The translations under genes were made by a program, and so were the position numbers. Of a stretch of 64,000 nucleotides of DNA, positions 26,725-35,554 are shown piece by piece; within the stretch, counting starts at the first letter, position 1; each line of letters begins with the position of its first letter. The stretch comes from Bradyrhizobium daqingense (GTDB lineage Bacteria > Pseudomonadota > Alphaproteobacteria > Rhizobiales > Xanthobacteraceae), in the NCBI RefSeq assembly GCF_021044685.1, contig NZ_CP088014.1:3582001-3646000 (forward strand). The letters are read 5' to 3'. The notes beneath the pieces are model-generated. The model saw only the letters and a list, made by a program, of their open reading frames with translations. It searched no databases and was not told where the DNA came from.

Positions 26725-26810
26725 CGTCATGGCCGGGCTTGACCCGGCCATCCACGTCTTGCTCCGTGCAACAAAGAACGTGGATGCCCGGGACAAGCCC
26801 GGGCATGACG
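26725..26810. repeat. Dispersed palindromic repeat, family E
   Basis: CGTCATGGCCGGGCTTGACC with CGGCCATCCACG faces CGTGGATGCCCGGG with CCCGGGCATGACG. The element lies between the ATPase stop (26693) and the next start (26825), so it interrupts what otherwise looks like one transcription unit. It may reduce downstream expression. Confidence 0.75.
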
Positions 26811-26824
26811 ACCTTCATAGGACT

Positions 26825-28222
26825 ATGTCCGTGCGCCTGAAGCTGCGAGACATCGACTTCTTCGAACGTCCCGTGCAGTTCGCGCGGCCGTTCCGCTTTG
26901 GCGCAATCACGATCAACGCCACGCCGCAGCTGTTCGTGCGGGTCGAGATCGAGGTCGAGGGCCGGGGTGTCGCGATCGGCGCGAGCGCCGAGCTGCTGGT
27001 GCCGAAATGGTTCGACAAGCGGCCGGAGCTGTCGCCGGCGCAGACGGTGGACGGCTTGCGGTGGTCGCTCGACATCGCGCGCGGGCTCTATCTGGCGCGC
27101 ACCGGATATCAGACCGCGTTCGGTCTGCACGCCTCGTGCCTCGGTGCCCAGGTCGCGACCTGTGCGAAGAAGAACATTCCGCCGCTCGCAGCGGCTTACG
27201 GCCCGGCTGAGATCGACAAGGCGATCCTCGATGCGCTGCTGCGCGCCGCCGAGACCAATTTCTTCGACGGAACGGCTGCCAACATCGCGGGCGTCGATGC
27301 GCGGCTGTCACCTGACCTGAGCGAGAGGGACATCAGGACATTTCTCTCCGGCCGGGTGCCGCTGGAGCGCGTTGCCATCAGGCATACCGTCGGCCTCGAT
27401 GATACCGTAGAAGGCACGGGCGGCGTTGCCGACCCACGCGAAAACGCCGGTGCACGTTACTTCAAGCTCAAGCTGTCGGGCGATCCCACTGCCGATGCGA
27501 CGCGGCTCGCACGTATCGGCGAGGAGCTCGACACGCTTGGGCGCGACGTCAAAGTGACGCTCGACGCCAACGAGCAATATGCCGACCTCGCCGCGTTGCA
27601 GTCACTCATGGGCCGGCTCGATCGTGACGCCGCGCTGCTCCCGATCGCCACGCGCCTGCTCTATGTCGAGCAGCCGATGCCGCGCGACATCACGCGGCAA
27701 TCGCCGCTCGGCGCTTTGGCCGGGCACGGCTTCATCATCGACGAAGCCGACGATTCCTACGATGCTTTTCCGGCGGCGCGGGCACTCGGCTATCACGGCA
27801 TCTCCTCGAAATCGTGCAAGGGCCTCTATAAGTCGATCGTCAATGCGACGCGCGCGGCGAAATGGAGCGCGGAAGGGGAGAGCTTCTTCGTGACCGGCGA
27901 GGACCTCACCTGCCAGGCCGGCCTCGCCGTGCAGCAGGACCTCGCGCTCGGCGCCTTCATCGGCGTGACCCATGCCGAGCGCAACGGCCATCATTATGTC
28001 GACGGCTTCGGCGACACGCCTGCCGCGGAAGCTGCGGCCTTCGCAGTCGCGCATCCGGATCTCTACACCGATGACGGGCAGGGCATCCGCCTCAAGATTC
28101 ACGACGGCGATCTCCTGACGGGATCGCTCAACACAGTGGGCTTTGCGACGTCGGTCCATCCGGACTGGTCGGCGCTTCGTCCGCTCGAACGGCCAACATC
28201 ACTTCAGGAGCAACTGGCATGA
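26825..28222 (+). CDS. Enolase-superfamily (mandelate racemase/muconate lactonizing enzyme-like) protein
   Basis: The 465-aa product is longer than typical mandelate-racemase-like enzymes. Barrel-domain metal-ligand regions can be read around VTLDANEQYADL (Asp), LYVEQPMPRD (Glu) and GFIIDEADDSYDA (Asp/Glu). GISSKSCKGLYKS holds Lys residues suitable as a catalytic base. These features fit a dehydratase, cycloisomerase or racemase working through an enolate. The start at 26825 (MSVRLKLRDI) is chosen because the upstream open frame is made of repeat DNA. The stop overlaps the next gene (ATGA), so the two are co-translated. Confidence 0.72.
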   Translation: MSVRLKLRDIDFFERPVQFARPFRFGAITINATPQLFVRVEIEVEGRGVAIGASAELLVPKWFDKRPELSPAQTVDGLRWSLDIARGLYLARTGYQTAFGLHASCLGAQVATCAKKNIPPLAAAYGPAEIDKAILDALLRAAETNFFDGTAANIAGVDARLSPDLSERDIRTFLSGRVPLERVAIRHTVGLDDTVEGTGGVADPRENAGARYFKLKLSGDPTADATRLARIGEELDTLGRDVKVTLDANEQYADLAALQSLMGRLDRDAALLPIATRLLYVEQPMPRDITRQSPLGALAGHGFIIDEADDSYDAFPAARALGYHGISSKSCKGLYKSIVNATRAAKWSAEGESFFVTGEDLTCQAGLAVQQDLALGAFIGVTHAERNGHHYVDGFGDTPAAEAAAFAVAHPDLYTDDGQGIRLKIHDGDLLTGSLNTVGFATSVHPDWSALRPLERPTSLQEQLA

Positions 28223-29370
28223 CCACCCAACGCCTCGGCCTCATCATGAACGGCGTCACCGGCCGCATGGGGCTCAACCAGCATCTGATCCGCTCCATTG
28301 TCGGGATCCGCGACCAGGGCGGGGTCCGCCTGAAGAACGGCGACCGCGTCATGCCCGATCCCATCCTGGTCGGCCGCAGCGCCGACAAGGTCGAGGCGCT
28401 CGCCCAGCGCTTCAACATCACGCGCTGGACCACCGACCTCGATGCCGCGCTCGCCGACAAGAACGACACCATGTTCTTCGACGCGGCGACCACGCAGGCG
28501 CGTCCCGGTCTTCTCACCCAGGCCATCAACGCCGGCAAGCACGTCTATTGCGAGAAGCCGATCGCGACGAATTTCGAGGAAGCCGTCGAGGTCGTGAAGC
28601 TTGCGAATTCCAAGGGCGTCAAGCACGGCACGGTGCAGGACAAGCTGTTCCTGCCCGGCCTGAAGAAAATCGCCTTCCTGCGCGATTCCGGCTTCTTCGG
28701 CCGCATCCTCTCGGTGCGCGGCGAGTTCGGTTATTGGGTGTTCGAGGGCGGCTGGCAGGAGGCGCAGCGGCCATCCTGGAATTACCGCGACGAGGACGGC
28801 GGCGGCATCATCTTGGACATGGTCTGCCACTGGCGCTACGTGCTCGACAACCTCTTCGGCAACGTCCAGAGCGTAAGCTGCATCGGCAACACCGACATTC
28901 CCGAGCGCTATGACGAACAGGGAAAGAAGTACAAGGCGACCGCGGATGATTCCGCCTACGCGACGTTCCAGCTCGAAGGGGGCATCATCGCCCATATCAA
29001 CATGTCCTGGGTGACGCGCGTCTATCGCGACGACCTCGTCACCTTCCAGGTCGACGGCACGCTCGGCTCGGCGGTCGCGGGTCTTTCCGACTGCGTGATC
29101 CAGGCGCGGCAGGCGACGCCGCGTCCGGTCTGGAATCCCGACGAGAAGCGGCTGCACGATTTCTACGGCGATTGGCAGAAGCTGCCCGACAACGTCACCT
29201 ACGACAACGGCTTTAAGGAGCAGTGGGAGATGTTCATTCGTCACGTCTACGAGAATGCCCCTTACAAGTTCACGCTGCTCGAAGGCGCCAAGGGCGTGCA
29301 GCTCGCCGAATGCGCGCTGAAGAGCTGGAAGGAGCGCCGCTGGATCGACGTCGCCCCGATCAAGGCCTGA
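28219..29370 (+). CDS. Gfo/Idh/MocA family oxidoreductase
   Basis: The 383-aa protein has an N-terminal Rossmann NAD(P) domain (LGLIMNGVTGRMG), the family motif with the catalytic Lys (HVYCEKPIATNFEEA) and a C-terminal alpha/beta domain with DMVCHWRYVLDNLFG. It would oxidise or reduce a sugar, polyol or related ring compound. It starts inside the stop of the enolase-superfamily gene, so the two products probably act in sequence. The next gene, DUF993, follows after 136 bp that include a family C repeat. Confidence 0.88.
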   Translation: MTTQRLGLIMNGVTGRMGLNQHLIRSIVGIRDQGGVRLKNGDRVMPDPILVGRSADKVEALAQRFNITRWTTDLDAALADKNDTMFFDAATTQARPGLLTQAINAGKHVYCEKPIATNFEEAVEVVKLANSKGVKHGTVQDKLFLPGLKKIAFLRDSGFFGRILSVRGEFGYWVFEGGWQEAQRPSWNYRDEDGGGIILDMVCHWRYVLDNLFGNVQSVSCIGNTDIPERYDEQGKKYKATADDSAYATFQLEGGIIAHINMSWVTRVYRDDLVTFQVDGTLGSAVAGLSDCVIQARQATPRPVWNPDEKRLHDFYGDWQKLPDNVTYDNGFKEQWEMFIRHVYENAPYKFTLLEGAKGVQLAECALKSWKERRWIDVAPIKA

Positions 29371-29406
29371 GGTTGATTGGATAAGCCCCGATGTTTACCA
29401 AACCGT

Positions 29407-29488
29407 CATTGCGAGGAGCGAAGCGACGAAGCAATCCAGACTGTTGCCGCGGAGGCATCCTGGATTGCTTCGCTTCGCTCGCAATGAC
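29407..29488. repeat. Dispersed palindromic repeat, family C, copy 3
   Basis: CATTGCGAGGAGCGAAGC and GAAGCAATCCAGA pair with CTGGATTGCTTCG and GCTTCGCTCGCAATGAC. It ends 18 bp before the ATG at 29507, inside the presumed catabolic operon. Confidence 0.85.
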
Positions 29489-29506
29489 GGGGAGAGGTCT
29501 GAAGTC

Positions 29507-30697
29507 ATGAACAAGCCAGTCCAACCCATGTCGTCATTGTCGCTCAAGCTGCCCAAGGCCGATCGCTCGATCGAGACCTACCGGTTAGCTGCCTCGCGCA
29601 CGTTCCCGGCAAAGCTCGAGGGACCGCTCAACCGCATCGCATTCTCGGCCGTGCACACCGTCGCCGATCCCTTCGCCGACAACGATCCCTGGCTCTCGGT
29701 CGCGGTCGACTGGGACAAGACCATCGCGTTCCGCGAGCATGTCTGGGATCTCGGCCTCGGCGTTGCCGAAGCCATGGACACCGCACAGCGCGGCATGGGC
29801 CTGGACTGGCCGACATCGCTGGAGCTGATCACGCGCTCGGTCGCCGCTGCCAAGCGCCGCAACGCGCTGGTGTTCTCCGGCGCCGGCACCGACCATCTCG
29901 CGGTCGAGGACGCCAGGAGCCTGGACGACGTGATCCGCGCCTATGAGGAGCAGATTTCGGCGGTGGAGAAGGTCGGCGGCCGCATCATCCTGATGGCGTC
30001 GCGCGCGCTGGCCAAGCTCGGCCGCAACGCGGACGATTACGCCAAGGTCTATGACCGCGTGCTGTCGCAGGTCCGCGAGCCCGTGATCATCCACTGGCTC
30101 GGCGACATGTTCGACCCGGCGCTGACGGGCTATTGGGGCACCAAAGACCTCGACAAGGCGATGGATACGGCCGTTGCCATCATCAGCGGCAATGCCGCCA
30201 AGGTCGACGGCGTCAAGGTCTCGCTGCTGGACAAGCAGCGCGAGATCGACATGCGCCGCCGCCTCGACACGCGCATCAAGATGTATACCGGCGACGACTT
30301 CAATTATGCGGAGCTGATCGCCGGCGACGAACAGGGCTTTTCGCATGCGCTGCTCGGCATCTTCGATGCCATCGCGCCGGCGGCGTCCTACGCGCTGTCG
30401 CGGCTGGCGGCCGGGGACGAGGCCGGCTTCCACGACGTGCTGGGGCCGACGGTGCCGCTGTCGCGTCACATTTTCAAGGCGCCGACCCGGTTCTACAAGA
30501 CCGGCGTGGTGTTCATGGCCTATCTCAACGGTCACCAGGACCATTTCACCATGGTCGGGGGACAGGAGAGCACCCGCTCCACCCTGCACCTCGCCGAGCT
30601 GTTTCGTCTGGCCGACAAGGCCGGCCTGCTTGCCAATCCTGAACTCGCGACGCAGCGGATGAAGACCGTGCTCGCCACCCACGGTGTCGAATCCTGA
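29507..30697 (+). CDS. DUF993 family protein (DHDPS-like TIM barrel)
   Basis: The 396-aa product belongs to the DUF993 family, remotely related to dihydrodipicolinate-synthase-like aldolases. Readable segments are NRIAFSAVHTVADPFAD, VFSGAGTDHLAVED, VIIHWLGDMFDPALTGYWG and DGVKVSLLDKQREIDMRRRL. In the last, a Lys sits on the barrel strand where class I aldolases form a Schiff base. A role as aldolase or lyase on a keto-acid intermediate is an inference. The start ATG at 29507 follows GGGGAGAGG. Its stop overlaps the next start (TGATG). Confidence 0.75.
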   Translation: MNKPVQPMSSLSLKLPKADRSIETYRLAASRTFPAKLEGPLNRIAFSAVHTVADPFADNDPWLSVAVDWDKTIAFREHVWDLGLGVAEAMDTAQRGMGLDWPTSLELITRSVAAAKRRNALVFSGAGTDHLAVEDARSLDDVIRAYEEQISAVEKVGGRIILMASRALAKLGRNADDYAKVYDRVLSQVREPVIIHWLGDMFDPALTGYWGTKDLDKAMDTAVAIISGNAAKVDGVKVSLLDKQREIDMRRRLDTRIKMYTGDDFNYAELIAGDEQGFSHALLGIFDAIAPAASYALSRLAAGDEAGFHDVLGPTVPLSRHIFKAPTRFYKTGVVFMAYLNGHQDHFTMVGGQESTRSTLHLAELFRLADKAGLLANPELATQRMKTVLATHGVES

Positions 30698-31560
30698 TGC
30701 GCGACTTCTCGTCCAACCACCGCTGGCTGTCGCTGAACACGGCGACCGTCCGCAAGCAGGGGGACCTAGTTCAAATCATCGATGCCTGCGCCAGGCACGG
30801 CATTCGCGCCATCGATCCCTGGCGCGACCAGGTCGCAACCGTCGGTCTCGACCGCGCGGTGCGTGCGGTGCGCGACGCCGGCGTTGAGCTGTCCGGCTAT
30901 TGCCGCGGCGGGATGTTCACCTCGGACGCTTCGCGCCGGGGCGAGGTGCGCGACGACAACAGGCGCTGCGTCGACGAAGCCAAGGCGCTGGGCGCGCCCT
31001 GCATCGTCCTCGTCGTCGGCGGCCTACCGCAATATTCGCGGCCCGGCAGCGAGACCTCGAAGGACATCGCAGCGGCGCGCGGGCAGGTCGAGGACGCGCT
31101 CGCCGAAATGCTCGATTACGCCAAACAGGCCAAGCTGCCGCTCGCCATCGAGCCCTTGCATCCGGCCTATGCGGCCGACCGCGCCTGTGTGAACACCACG
31201 AAGCAGGCGCTCGACATCTGCGACCGGCTCGACCCTGTTCGCACCGGCATGCTCGGCGTCGCGCTCGACGTCTATCACATCTGGTGGGACCCCGAGCTGA
31301 TGGGCCAGATTGTGCGCGCCGGCAAGGATCGCCTGCTCGCGTTCCATGTCTGCGACTGGCTGGTGCCGACCAAGGACATCCTCAACGACCGCGGCATGAT
31401 GGGCGACGGCGTCATCGACATCAAATCGGTGCGCCAAGCGGTCGAAGCGCAGGGCTTTGCCGGCTACTCCGAGATCGAGATCTTCTCCAACGACTGGTGG
31501 GGCAGGTCGATGGACGAGGTGCTCCGCACCTGCATCACGCGGCATAAGACGGTGGTGTAG
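30697..31560 (+). CDS. Sugar phosphate isomerase/epimerase family TIM-barrel protein
   Basis: The 287-aa protein matches the xylose-isomerase-like TIM barrel family. Metal-ligand regions are LPLAIEPLHPAY (Glu), VALDVYHIWWDPEL (Asp/His), LAFHVCDWLVPTK (His/Asp) and YSEIEIFSND (Glu). It is translationally coupled to the DUF993 gene and ends the gene string that begins with the ABC importer. It would isomerise or epimerise an intermediate of the same unknown pathway. The accessory region begins right after its stop. Confidence 0.82.
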   Translation: MRDFSSNHRWLSLNTATVRKQGDLVQIIDACARHGIRAIDPWRDQVATVGLDRAVRAVRDAGVELSGYCRGGMFTSDASRRGEVRDDNRRCVDEAKALGAPCIVLVVGGLPQYSRPGSETSKDIAAARGQVEDALAEMLDYAKQAKLPLAIEPLHPAYAADRACVNTTKQALDICDRLDPVRTGMLGVALDVYHIWWDPELMGQIVRAGKDRLLAFHVCDWLVPTKDILNDRGMMGDGVIDIKSVRQAVEAQGFAGYSEIEIFSNDWWGRSMDEVLRTCITRHKTVV

Positions 31561-31624
31561 AGCATGGTCCGGGAAGGTGCAGCGAAAGCGCGATGTCGCG
31601 CATTAACTCCGACGCGTGCCGTTC

Positions 31625-31733
31625 TCACGGGCTCGCGGCCTGTTGCAGCGTGTTGAAGCGCGCCTTCTGCTCGCTGCTCAGCGTGGCATAGAACCCGTCG
31701 AGAGCGGGTTCGACCAGCTTGGCGGCCGTCAGC
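31625..31733 (-). pseudogene. Fragment duplicating the 3' end of the LTXXQ-type gene
   Basis: On the minus strand the bases encode LTAAKLVEPALDGFYATLSS and on through KARFNTLQQAASP to a stop. This is almost the same as the last 36 residues of the gene at 43350-45389. Aligned by eye, 31622-31733 and 43347-43458 differ at about ten positions. There is no upstream coding part. Both copies lie in the same direction, so they form a direct repeat around the accessory segment. Confidence 0.85.
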
Positions 31734-31835
31734 CACGGCAGCTTTTGCCCCGAAGTCGACCTAACGTTTCTTGTGCCTGGCGTTTCGGCAGTATGATCTC
31801 GTCAAACATGACTTGAGGGGAGGTCGCGATTACCT

Positions 31836-31888
31836 CCTCGGCAGGGCTTTACTTTCTGGCGACCGAGTCAATCTCGCCACTTCGCCCG
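31836..31888. repeat. Dispersed intergenic repeat, copy 1
   Basis: TCGGCAGGGCTTTACTTTCT followed by GTCAATCTCGCCACTTCGCC closely resembles 42072-42124 (TCGGCAGGGCCTTACTTTTT and GTCAATTTCGCCTCTTCGCC). Neither copy is within a gene. Weak likeness extends about 15 bp further to the left in both. Confidence 0.7.
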
Positions 31889-32049
31889 TTTTAGACATGC
31901 CGGCCCAGCCTGACGATGTCTGCTCATGCTCACGCAAGTAATACATCCTTCCATAGATTTCGTTTGCCGCCTCGTAATTTTATGGTGAGCGGCCGAAGGG
32001 CTTACCCGAAATTTGAATCATGGAGACGTTATTGCCGCGTCCGTCCAAC

Positions 32050-32336
32050 GCAACCCCGACCTTGGCCATTGCGTCTCAGGACCCCGTCAAGCAGGAGGAC
32101 GATAACGGCACGACCGCTTTCACGTTCACAGTCACCAGCGGGCCGTCCGGAGGCCGCTTCAGTAAACTATACTGTCACCGGCGCTCAGCCCGATGACTTC
32201 GCCGGCGGCGTCAGGCCGAGCGGCACGATTGGGTTTGCGCGGAACGAGATCCAGAAGACGATCACCATCTTGGTCGCGGGCGATAGTCAGGTCGAGACGG
32301 ACGACGCCTTACCGTAACGCTCTCCCGTTCCAGTGC
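32050..32336 (+). pseudogene. Calx-beta domain gene remnant with two frameshifts
   Basis: Three frame segments join into one Calx-beta repeat. The first is TLAIASQDPVKQEDDNGTTA with FTFTVTSGPSGG, the second is ASVNYTVTGAQPDDFAGGV through ITILVAGDSQVETDDA, and the third is TVTLSRSS. The shifts fall near 32155 and near 32310. Such repeats belong to large secreted or surface proteins. Only about one domain is left, without start or signal. Confidence 0.75.
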
Positions 32337-32400
32337 GACAATCGGCCTGGATATCGCGAAGTCGGTCTTTCAAGTGCATGGCGTTGATGCAGCCAAATCC
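32337..32400 (+). mobile_element. IS110-family transposase N-terminal fragment
   Basis: Right after the Calx-beta remnant the frame reads ATIGLDIAKSVFQVHGVDA. This is the highly conserved start of IS110-family transposases and contains the first catalytic Asp of the DEDD domain. The likeness stops after about 20 residues, so only the 5' end is left. The join to the Calx-beta piece is in frame with its last segment. Confidence 0.75.
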
Positions 32401-32417
32401 AAAGAGGAGATACTAAG

Positions 32418-32864
32418 ATGTGTAGGTTCCTTTTTGCGTCGATGTTCGCCGCCGGTTTGGTAGTGCCTGCATTGGCTGAGGACGCGGGAGCGATCAAAAT
32501 CCACAGCGGGTGGAAACTAATTCAAGAACGCGTGGACAAAGGTGTTGCCTACGGCACTCTGTGGGGGATCACGTTCAACGACGCCGGCAGCGGCCCTTTG
32601 CACAGGGCACCTGCGTCTGGGACCTACAATCTTGTGCAAGAGAGCGGCAAGGGTGAGGGCGAACTCACTTGGGGTGCCGGCGACGACCAACTGAAGGGAA
32701 CCTTTACCATCGTGGCCACGCCCGATGGCAAGGCAACAGGCGAGAACATCGTCAAGGGAACCGGAAAGTTTGCTGGCATAACAGGCGGTCCATTTGAGTG
32801 TGCATTTGTAGGAAAGCCCGAAGATCAGCAGGCGTGGTGTACGGAGGTGTTTAATCGGAAGTAG
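32418..32864 (+). CDS. Small secreted hypothetical protein
   Basis: The 148-aa product has a clear signal peptide (MCRFLFASMFAAGLVVPALA, then EDAG). The mature part is rich in Gly and Thr (GTYNLVQESGKGEGELTWGA, KGTGKFAGITGG), suggesting a small beta-barrel or beta-sandwich. The form resembles allene-oxide-cyclase-barrel-like or lipocalin-like secreted proteins, without a firm family. AAAGAGGAG stands 9 bp before the ATG. It starts just behind the IS110 fragment, so it may have lost its original promoter or gained one. Confidence 0.65.
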   Translation: MCRFLFASMFAAGLVVPALAEDAGAIKIHSGWKLIQERVDKGVAYGTLWGITFNDAGSGPLHRAPASGTYNLVQESGKGEGELTWGAGDDQLKGTFTIVATPDGKATGENIVKGTGKFAGITGGPFECAFVGKPEDQQAWCTEVFNRK

Positions 32865-33160
32865 GCCGCGATCTTTCGCGCCGTGGTAACGGGCAGTGCT
32901 CACCATGCCGGGCCGGTCCAATCGCGGCCTCGACCCGGCTGCTAACTGAATTGGTGCGGTGCACGGGTCATGACTTAGCCGAAGGTCGATTTTGCGCGTG
33001 TCAAGTCTGCTGCCAAGACCCAACCGGACGCCGATCCGGCTTGGCCTCTGCGGCTGCTTTTGTAGGAAAAGCGGAAGTCGCGATTGCGTAGTTCGACTTC
33101 CGAATCTGACCCATAACCGACCTCGCCGCGTCGGGCAGCATCGCACCACCCGCGCTGTAG
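32865..33160. other. Intergenic region with one TGACCC-type motif
   Basis: The 296 bp between convergent genes hold no credible gene. A short string TGACCCATAACCGACCTC at 33107-33124 resembles a motif that recurs in the intergenic parts of this accessory region. Confidence 0.5.
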
Positions 33161-34585
33161 CTAGTTCACAGGTCCCCGGCCGCCGATCGTCTCCATGTCC
33201 GGCTCCGCGGGTCTGACGCCTTGGGCGCGGTTGACTAGCGTCGTGATCACCCAGAGCACGACACCAATGGCGATCAAGATCCCCGCGACGTGGTACTGAA
33301 CCATCGCCCGTCCGGTCCATGGCCCCGCGAGGAATGCGCAGGAGATTGCCCCCAGCACCGGCAGGATCGTCGGCGTGCGAAAATGGCCGTGCGCGACGCT
33401 ATCATTGCGCAGCACCAGCACCGCGATATTGACCACTGTAAACACGCAGAGCAGCAGCAGCGCGGTCGTTCCGCCGAGCGCAGGCACTTCGCCGACGAAG
33501 GTGATCAGTGCGAACGCCAGCAGCGTGGTGAAGCCGATCGCGATATAGGGCGTGCGCCGACCCGCATGCACCTTGCCAAGCAACGGCGGCAGCACATGCT
33601 CGCGGCTCATGCCGTAGACGAGTCGGCTCGCCATCAGCATGTTGATCAGGGCGGAGTTGGCGACCGCAAACATGGTGATGAAGCCGAAGATCCAGACCGG
33701 AAAGTTCGGCGCGCCGGCCTGCACCACTTTCAACAGCGGCGTCTCTCCTTCGCCGAGTTGCTCCGGCGGAACCAGCGTAATCGCCGAGATCGAGACCAGC
33801 ACGTAGATTACGCCCGTGATGAATAGGCCGGCGAGCAGCACTTTTGGAAAATCCCGTGTCGGTTCCTTGCATTCCTCGGCCATGTTGACGGAATCTTCGA
33901 AGCCGACCATGGCGAAGAAGGCGAGCGTGGTCGCGGCAATCACCGGCCAGACCAGACCGGTATCGCTGACCTTAAACTGCATGACACGCGAGACGTCACC
34001 TTGGCCAAGGCCGATCGCCCACAGGCCGATGAAGATGATGATCAGCAGGCCGGTTAGCTCGACGCAAGTCAGAACAACGTTCGCTTTCACACTTTCGCCG
34101 ACGCCGCGGAAGTTGACCGCGGCAACAACCGCCATGAAGACGAGACCAGTCATGGTGATGCCGAACCCCGACAAGCCCAGGCCAAGCGCGCTCGACATGT
34201 TTGCAGAGAAAGCTCGAGAGGCAGTGGAAGCGGAGGTAATCCCCGAGCACATCACCGCAAACGCAACGATGAACGTTAAAAAATGGATGCCGAACGCCTT
34301 GTGGGTGTAGAGCGCGGCGCCTGCGGCCTTCGGATACTTGGTGACGAGTTCGAGATAGCTCAGCGCAGTGATCAGCGCCACGACGAAGGCGACGAGGAAC
34401 GGCAGCCAGACGACGCCTCCCACTTGCTTGGCCACCTGGCCGGTGAGCGCATAGATCCCGGTGCCGAGAATGTCGCCGACGATGAACAGCAGGAGGAGCC
34501 ACGGGCCCATGACCCGGTGCAGGCTCGGCTCGGCATCGGTGGCAGGTGGAGCAGGTGTCGCGGCTTTCAAGGAAAGATCGGTCAT
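33161..34585 (-). CDS. APC family amino-acid permease
   Basis: The 474-aa inner-membrane protein has about twelve hydrophobic segments. The APC-superfamily first helix contains the unwound substrate-site motif (VGDILGTGIYALTG), and the cytoplasmic loop NMAEECKEPTRDFPK is typical of amino-acid/cation transporters. The frame is open 39 codons further upstream, but the ATG at 34585 (MTDLSLKAATP) gives the usual short cytoplasmic tail. It is monocistronic inside the accessory segment and appears intact. Its substrate is unknown. Confidence 0.88.
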   Translation of the reverse strand: MTDLSLKAATPAPPATDAEPSLHRVMGPWLLLLFIVGDILGTGIYALTGQVAKQVGGVVWLPFLVAFVVALITALSYLELVTKYPKAAGAALYTHKAFGIHFLTFIVAFAVMCSGITSASTASRAFSANMSSALGLGLSGFGITMTGLVFMAVVAAVNFRGVGESVKANVVLTCVELTGLLIIIFIGLWAIGLGQGDVSRVMQFKVSDTGLVWPVIAATTLAFFAMVGFEDSVNMAEECKEPTRDFPKVLLAGLFITGVIYVLVSISAITLVPPEQLGEGETPLLKVVQAGAPNFPVWIFGFITMFAVANSALINMLMASRLVYGMSREHVLPPLLGKVHAGRRTPYIAIGFTTLLAFALITFVGEVPALGGTTALLLLCVFTVVNIAVLVLRNDSVAHGHFRTPTILPVLGAISCAFLAGPWTGRAMVQYHVAGILIAIGVVLWVITTLVNRAQGVRPAEPDMETIGGRGPVN

Positions 34586-34922
34586 CGCGCAGCCTCTCAA
34601 CGGATCTCGCGCACGCACTCTTGTCCGCAATGCTGATACCCGCTGTTGCGACTCACGAGTGCGTCTGGCGTCATTGCCATCACACAGCGTATTGGCTTTC
34701 ACGCCGCGCGGCCAAGACTTATTGTGGGGATGATCGATCTGCGATGTGGAAAGCGGGTGCGGGTGCGAAATGGAACCCCCACCGCGCCGTTTCGAAGCAT
34801 TTCAGTGGCGGGCAATTGGACGGTAATCGAAGCCGACGAAGGATCGGGTAAAGCTTGCCTGCTTCCGCTGTTGGCCCGAAGCCGTCCGTGAGGGCAGCGC
34901 AGAGCGCGTCTGCCCCCCGAAA
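34586..34922. other. Intergenic region without a recognised gene
   Basis: The 337 bp between the permease start and the integrase remnant should hold the permease promoter. Short frames here lack known motifs or ribosome binding sites. Confidence 0.45.
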
Positions 34923-35554
34923 TCAGACGTCGACTTGTTCTGCTATCGCGAGGGCGTCGTCGACCTCGATTCCGAGATATCGAACGGTGCCCTCGATCTT
35001 AGTATGCCCCAGAAGGAGCCGTACAGCTCGTAGGTTGCCGGTTCGCCGATAGATCAAGGTTCGCCTTGGTCCGGCGAAGGGAGTGCGTCCCGAACAGATG
35101 CGGGTCCAATCCGATGTCGAGCCAGCGGGATAGGAGGCGGGCATACTAGCGGGCCGTCATATGTTCACTCAGCCGCCGGCCACTGAACAGGTATTCTCCT
35201 GACTTCTTGCCCGTAGCCCCGCAGGTAATCATCGATTGCCTGCCGGGTCGATTCCGTCAGTTCAAATTTTACTGGCCGGCCGGTCTTCTTCGGTCGGACG
35301 GTCGCGCGGTCGGCCGAATATCCGCCCGGCGCAAGGTCATCAACTTTCAAGGCTACGACGTCGCAGCCGTGCAGCTTGCTATCGATGGCGACGTTGAACA
35401 GTGCCAGATCGCGCATTCGGCCTTCGACCTGGAGCTTGGTTCGGACTGACCAGACGTGTTTCGGACGGAGCGGCGGCTTTGCGCCGACGATCTTCCCCTT
35501 GTTCCAAGGAACGTGCTTCGAGACGGCGAGGATGGTGCTTGAAGTAACGGTCAT
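34923..35554 (-). pseudogene. Tyrosine recombinase/integrase pseudogene
   Basis: Reading the minus strand from 35554, MTVTSSTILAVSKHVPWNKG and then RDLALFNVAIDSKLHGCDV and KKTGRPVKFELTESTRQAI match the small (about 200 aa) phage-type integrases common in rhizobia. The next part is broken: a frame change near 35180, a TAG at the expected Gln of an 'ARQYAR' segment, and a shift near 35065. Beyond it the conserved end is intact in a different frame (IYRRTGNLRAVRLLLGHTKI, then TVRYLG with the catalytic Tyr). It cannot make a working enzyme. Confidence 0.88.
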
